From Sinonovacula constricta (Eukaryota > Mollusca > Bivalvia > Cardiida > Solecurtidae): a stretch of DNA of 64,000 bases. The position numbers and the translations under genes were made by a program. The stretch is from positions 11,431,326-11,495,325 of the forward strand of contig CM017564.1 in the NCBI GenBank assembly GCA_007844125.1, written 5' to 3'. Below are positions 58,607 to 64,000 of this stretch, in pieces (position 1 is the first letter of the stretch; each line of letters opens with the position of its first letter). The notes beneath the pieces were generated by a model. That model did not search any database. It was not told where the DNA came from and saw only the letters and a program-made list of their open reading frames with translations.

Positions 58607-58647
58607 TATCACAAGACTCAGTCTGTAATAGCTTATTGAGCAGGCAT

Positions 58648-59502
58648 ATATTATATTTATATATAAACAACATACCTTGTTTGCAGAAGAAACGAATATT
58701 TCTTATAATGTACATCTATATTAAGCCAATTTTACTTCTTGTTGACATTGACCGTTGGTCTTTACAGTGACTGACTAAAGTGCTTCCATGTACAACTGGG
58801 AGATAATACATACGGTAATTAAGATTAGTGAGTAACGTTTGTAGATATAATTTTATGATATTTTTTGTATCTTATTTTCTGCTTCTCATCGCATTATTAA
58901 TAAATTAATCAATACAGTTATTCAGGAAACAAAGTATAAGTATTGATTGTTTCATTGATTTGCAAAGCTTTATTCATGCACGGATGCGAAATGCTGAAAA
59001 GATATAGAAGACGAATATATAGATGACACAGAAGAAGAATGAAGATATTGAAGAAAATAAGTAGCCCTAGGATATAATGATGATGATGAAGATCATGATG
59101 CTGATTATCATGATGATCATGATGATGAATTAAGGCAACATCAATAACAGATATCTGTTTATTTAAAAAAAATTGTCACTGCTTAAGTCATTAAAGTTCC
59201 ATCCTAAGACATGTTTCTGTTGATAAATAGTTGTCAGTGTTTTAATGACTCAAATTAAACAGACATCCGAATATATAAAAAAAAAACTGTCACTGTTTTT
59301 ATCACTATTCGGTAATCATCGTTAAACACAATTTCAAATATTTATACAAAACAATAGTTGTGTGTTTAAAACGTTCGTGATTTAACGAGATTCCAGTCGT
59401 GCTGTATCTTGTAAGTAGTTATTATTAGGCAAATATATTTTGAAGCAACATCATAGTTAAACACAGGAGCCTGAAACCTAAGCGGCAAAAACTGGCGTTA
59501 AG
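58648..59502. other. Intergenic, no gene recognised
   Basis: AT-rich. A GATGAT/CATGAT-rich patch lies at 59,080-59,128. No coding frame was supported. Confidence 0.4.
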
Positions 59503-60213
59503 GGTGGTATTCGACAGTTTGGGTTAAAATGTTTTCTCAAATGACCATATAAGTCATTTTTACCCGGGAAGTTCTTGCAAAATGCTGCTCGTTGATGCCC
59601 TAGATCTGTGTGAACAGTGAAACATAAATCCCCATTCCTCATTGCAAACAGGTATTTCCTATCTGAGCCACGTTGCAGAGATAGCTACTTTTAACTATGA
59701 AAACCACGTTACAACTCACTTTATATCGTTAGCCGGGTAGTCCGCTCTGACCTATGTATCTATTTTAGCAGAGATCACTATCGTGCTTATTTATAAATTT
59801 GGAATGATTGCCGGTTTAAAGTGATTTTATCGCGTTTTGTACTTTCTACCCTTCTAGGCAGTGTTTAAATCCGTCTTTATTTATACTAAAGTATACAGAA
59901 TGCTCTAATTCCCCAAAACAGTGGTAATGTATTGTTACATGATTTTGATATAGGCAAACTGCAGGATATCTACTTTAATGGTGAACATATTACATATAAT
60001 GTTTTGAAAATCTCAACATGTTTTAGATATATTCATTACCCATGTGTGCTTTACGCTAATTAATCTACAATAACAAAACTGCACAGTAACAAAAATAAAC
60101 AACAACAACAACACAAAAACACAACAAACTAAAGAACAAACCACAACAAAACAAGAACACTGGGTCACACTGTTGTTACTAATACTGGATATAGGCAAAC
60201 TATCGGATACCAC
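59503..60213 (+). mobile_element. TIR element with GGTGGTATTCGACAGTTT end
   Basis: The left end GGTGGTATTCGACAGTTTG is the inverse, with few changes, of the right end CAAACTATCGGATACCAC. The interior has TTTCCTATCTGAGCCACGTT, like the block in 8,368-8,848, and a second internal end-like piece near 59,951 (ATAGGCAAACTGCAGGATAT). It is noncoding; the target duplication is unclear. Confidence 0.6.
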
Positions 60214-60494
60214 ATTCAATATGCTTTACTTCCGCTGAATAAAAAATACATATATTCTGCATATCGGCCTGTTAATGTCTTAAGCTTCAAATTTTAATCG
60301 TAATCGTAATGCATGGATTTAGTTTTAAATATTTGTTTTATTTCTGCTCGGTGGCTAATACATGGTTAAGTTATAGCTTTCTTAACTTTAATGAGATTGA
60401 TTTCTTCTCAAAACAAATTTAAAGACAGACAAAAGTGTTTGACAAATACATAAAAAAAATATCATAAGCATTAAAATTTATCAAATGAGCCTTT

Positions 60495-60665
60495 CGGCTT
60501 AGGCAAAAAAAAGAAAAAAAAAACACACACCAAAAAAAAGAACAAAAACAAACAAAAACAAATACTAAAACAGAAACACACTCTCATTAACACACACATA
60601 CACCTCAAAAACAGCAGCAACAACAAACAAAACAAAAACACACTCACAAACAAACAAAAACAGTA
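60495..60665. repeat. A-rich (CAAAA)n-type simple sequence
   Basis: Strand-asymmetric A and CA5-type repeats. They give a Phe/Leu/Cys-rich minus-strand frame that is not a gene. Confidence 0.85.
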
Positions 60666-61739
60666 ATAAACACATGATAGTTAGGGAAAAACATCCATTA
60701 AGCAGTTTAAAAATAGAATAGTATATAGATATATTGCAATATCAATATTAAAAATCGCAATCTTTGAAACTCTTTGGGAACCCTATAAAAATATTATACA
60801 CTTCACCAATTTTACTTTCTTTATCAGATGTAAACTCGTTCCACTTATTTTATAATAATTGATGTATTTATTTATTGGCTTGAGTAAACTACCAAATGAT
60901 AAACCATATCCGCATCCACACCACTTTACCTGTTGGCCTTTCCAAAAACATTATTTATCTGACCCTACGTTTTGCTATAGACCTTTCCGAAAACATGATT
61001 TATCGGCCCCTACATTTTGCTCTTCAATTGAGATTTACATTCCGGAAAACGCGCACCTGTTACTTCCGGGTAGTAAACTCAGTCAAATCTGAACGCCCAC
61101 ATAGTATTCCGTGGTATAATGATTAATGGGGTGAGACAAAAACAAAAAACATTTCTGTCTCTTTGGAAAGGCATCCCCATGTATCATGATCTGTCTTTTC
61201 TTCACATTTGCAGAGGGAATGGATGACATTACTTTGCATCTTTACGTACACAAAGTTATGCTGGCGTGTTCTATGCTGTGGACATGTTGATTTACAGATG
61301 TTCCGCTACCTAGTTTGGCAGCGCATGTGTATAGTCAATAGTCGGCATTTTATGTGTCGATATGCTATTGTTAATTTTAATTATGCATAAGATTCGCTAA
61401 AATTGCACTAAGAAAATTTCTAACATTAACTGAAATAACTATAAGGCTCTAGAGAATCAAACCGTGTTAAAATGGGCTAAAGGGTTGACGAAAAAGACGC
61501 CCGCATTTTCTTTGATCCTTCTAAAGTTTGCCGCGACAGAGAACGATGCCCAGTTAACACACAATAATTTCACGAAAGAAAAGTGACGTTAAAATCAATT
61601 AGCGAAACATAGTCATATCGGCAGATTAGCACTCTGTCTCTCACTTTTATCGTCTCCTCCCTGTTTGTCTGCTCCCTCCTTTTAAGTCTGTCTTTTTTAA
61701 CCCATTTTGTATTCATATACATTTTTTTTGGACCGGAAC

Positions 61740-61845
61740 TAACAGTTATGCATCAATATTGGAATTATATAACTTGTCTTATGTTGTACAACGTTGTGCC
61801 TGAGACGTAATAAATGTATTGTCTGTCTGTCTGTCAGCAATTTAT
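61740..61845 (+). repeat. Retroposon-like 3' tail
   Basis: ACGTAATAAATGTATTGTCT followed by GTCTGTCTGTC ends this stretch. A similar end (GTTAATAAAGTATTGTTTGT, then CTGTCTCTCT) occurs at 63,918-63,950. Shared AATAAA-TATTG-(TCTG)n ends suggest 3' tails of one non-LTR or SINE family. No body could be assigned. Confidence 0.35.
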
Positions 61846-63869
61846 TTCACACCTGTTTACTTTTTTTATTATCAATGATTACCCATTTAAATATTTTAAA
61901 TGTGACAGTCAATTAACAAAAGTCACACTTTAGATTTCGTGACATATTTATTTTCGTTTTGTGTGTACACACACACACATAGTTGCCTGTAAAAATACAG
62001 TTTTAGCATGAACCTTTATTTAAATGTTTCCTTTATACTTGTTCTCCATGTTATTCTAAAAATAACGTTTAATATATAACCTGTACATTCTGATCGTTGA
62101 ATAAACTTGTATACAAAATATCAATTTGTTCAAGAAAGGTTAACAATGACAACAAATACTATTTTAAATTTTATAATAGTTTAAAAAGGCCATGGTTGTA
62201 AACTGACAACAAAGACAACTTTTTTTAATAATAGTGTTACATTATAATATACAGACTGCAGTGTCTATGTTTAGTAAACGGTATATTCTTACGACTACAT
62301 CTATTGCAATCATATACGCCTGGATGCCTTCGGGGTTTTTATATCAGCAACACAGTACATACATGTTGATATGTACTCAGTCAGCCAAATTAAAAGGAAT
62401 GGTTTTATTTAAGTTGACGTCCTACATTGCCATTGATTATAATAAACTTGGACTTTTCGTCTGATGCGTCCACCATCTTTCCAAAAGACTTTCTTCCCAG
62501 AGTCGAAGCGTTCCATAACTTCGACAATTATTAAAGGGACGTAACTCACTATTCAGCAAGGCTAGAAATCAGCATATTGAGAGTTATCTCCCATGTGCCC
62601 CCGATATTACGCAGCTGTTTCAGCCATGCCAGCTCAGAAGAACTTATACGTTACCTTCCATGGCCAATGGTTATAATTGTCGAATTATACAATAATTGAA
62701 TCTGGCATTGCGCTGATAAGGGTCGAGTCTGGCCATTTATTTCTATTTTACTGCATTTGATTAGAGCATGGGAACGTTGATTTATAAAAAAGTATTTCCT
62801 CCAATCTAGCCAAAATACATTCACAGCACTTCCATCACGCTACAGTGTTTAAATGAACTAATTATGTAGACAGGTGAATGTATTATACGTTTTTAATTGG
62901 GTAGGCCTATTTTATTACAATCAACATGTTTTCCTAAAACATGCGATTGTGCGTGTCATTTAAAATACATGGAATATTTTTTTTGCAAATACAATATCCA
63001 TGTGATATCAGTATAATTAGACATATTTCTAAACACTCTTATTTCAGTCACAGTAAAAACGAGTCCATTGCCGACAAGTAACGAATCCATAAAATCATTG
63101 AAGTAATGACCGCATTGGTAGCGTAATGATAAGGCAATCGATCAGTTGCCATATGCCACTTAACTTATGAACCCACAGAAGTTTTATTACCCTGATTAAT
63201 GTAGCAGCACTTAGGGACGTCTATTCAAATAAGAGGAACAAAGTGGTCAATGAATGGTAGTGTGCACAGATCTTGCTACTTTGTAACAGAATAATTACTG
63301 CACAGGTTCATAAATATATAAGTATATGCCAAAATAGATTCCTTAAACAATATTGTAAAGTAAAACATGCTTTGCTATTGGTAAGTGTAAGTGCAATTCT
63401 ATGAATTCCTATAAAAATGAAAAGCATGTTAAAACACTACAAATTATAATACTGTACATAATTTCAATCATGTTGAACACATAACATCACCATCTCTGTT
63501 ATTTAAACTCGATAGGCATATCGTTGTGTTTCTTTTTCTGTCATATTTCATAGAATATCACAGACTTTTTTAATCATACTTTTCACAACTACCACTTTTA
63601 AGATATTTCTTTTACTGCAAGACTCGTACAATGTTTATCAATTTTAAGCAAAAATAGAGATATTTTACTTAAAAGGGTTTCTTATCTATCATTGCTTATA
63701 CGTTTTCTCTTAAACAGTATATGTTGCAATCTTTTGTTCAATGAAAATGTGAAACAGCTGTTCTATGACACAAACTAACCTCCGTACTAACAAAATATCC
63801 CTACTTCCATTAACATCACCTCTATTCTAGAATTTCACTTGTTTGACCGAACTTAACATAGTAATATAT
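61846..63869. other. Intergenic, no gene recognised
   Basis: No coding frame with recognised sequence, no clear repeat. A weak tRNA-like patch (CATTGGTAGCGTAATGATAA, near 63,114) lacks a good B-box at the right distance. Confidence 0.4.
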
Positions 63870-63950
63870 AACACAAATTGTACAGATCCTCATTTTGTAC
63901 ATGTATGTACATGAGTGTTAATAAAGTATTGTTTGTCTGTCTCTCTTTCT
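63870..63950 (+). repeat. Second retroposon-like 3' tail
   Basis: Ends GTTAATAAAGTATTGTTTGT and then a CTGT/CTCT run, like 61,808-61,845. Confidence 0.33.
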
Positions 63951-64000
63951 ACTAAGTGAAATTTCAAAAGAACCATGTTGATTAAAACTAAGTGCTGTTC

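Larger units (their letters stand above)
51037..58647 (+). repeat. Segmental duplication, copy 2
   Basis: Counterpart of 41,707-48,998. It begins directly after the hAT element and a short TA run, and lacks about 70 bases near its left end. It carries extra partial repeats (55,086-55,330 repeats pieces of 54,110-54,260 and 54,960-55,060) and ends 40 bases after the second TRIM-like stop. Confidence 0.93.

Noticed and set aside
63105..63180. tRNA-like patch near the right edge
   Set aside because: Only an A-box-like string is present. The B-box candidate is poor and there is no second copy in the window.

Overview
This is animal nuclear DNA. It is AT-rich, has spliced genes with long introns, and is crowded with transposable elements, SINEs, minisatellites and microsatellites. 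No bacterial operons, rRNA or canonical tRNA genes were seen. The 145-bp tandem-core elements ending in a GGCC hairpin, the B-box/propeller (TRIM-like) genes and the tRNA-derived SINEs together suggest a bivalve mollusc. A heterodont such as Dreissena is a guess from memory of these repeats, not a demonstrated assignment.

Layout. Positions 1-16.4 kb hold no complete gene. They contain a 124-bp hairpin-forming satellite (1.55-2.64 kb), a SINE-rich patch (3.5-6.1 kb) around a 34-bp minisatellite, an element carrying the broken C-terminus of a hAT transposase (9.4-10.4 kb), a 2.3-kb TA-flanked element with a piggyBac-like element nested inside it, a hAT-type zinc-finger fragment (14.1 kb) and three short elements with 6-bp target duplications. 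At 16.5-17.2 kb there is a probable bidirectional promoter: a first coding exon of an unidentified gene on the minus strand, and the noncoding first exon of RAD21 on the plus strand.

Positions 17.15-41.3 kb are the complete cohesin kleisin gene RAD21 (plus strand, one noncoding and eleven coding exons, 675 residues). All coding exons join in phase with GT-AG introns. Both separase-type ExxR sites are present, the first at R172. Nearly every long intron carries mobile DNA. Intron 6 is the most complex: a 6-bp-TSD element interrupted by a Helentron-like tandem-core element, followed by a hAT element that contains another insertion and an internal triplication.

Positions 41.7-58.65 kb are a tandem segmental duplication of about 7.2-7.6 kb. 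Each copy carries RAD21 3'-flanking DNA and one TRIM-like gene (two B-boxes, coiled coil, NHL-like propeller, no RING). Copy 1 has one frameshift; copy 2 has a 22-base deletion and two nonsense codons. The lesions are at different places, so the gene was probably intact when it duplicated. The copies are separated by long CA and TA tracts and a hAT element of the same family as the one in RAD21 intron 6. Positions 58.65-64 kb hold no recognisable gene.

I found no clearly new molecular system. The best leads are the family of CAGGG-ended elements with 6-bp target duplications (five insertions, each with a perfect duplication), the complementary decay of the TRIM-like pair, and the candidate bidirectional RAD21 promoter.
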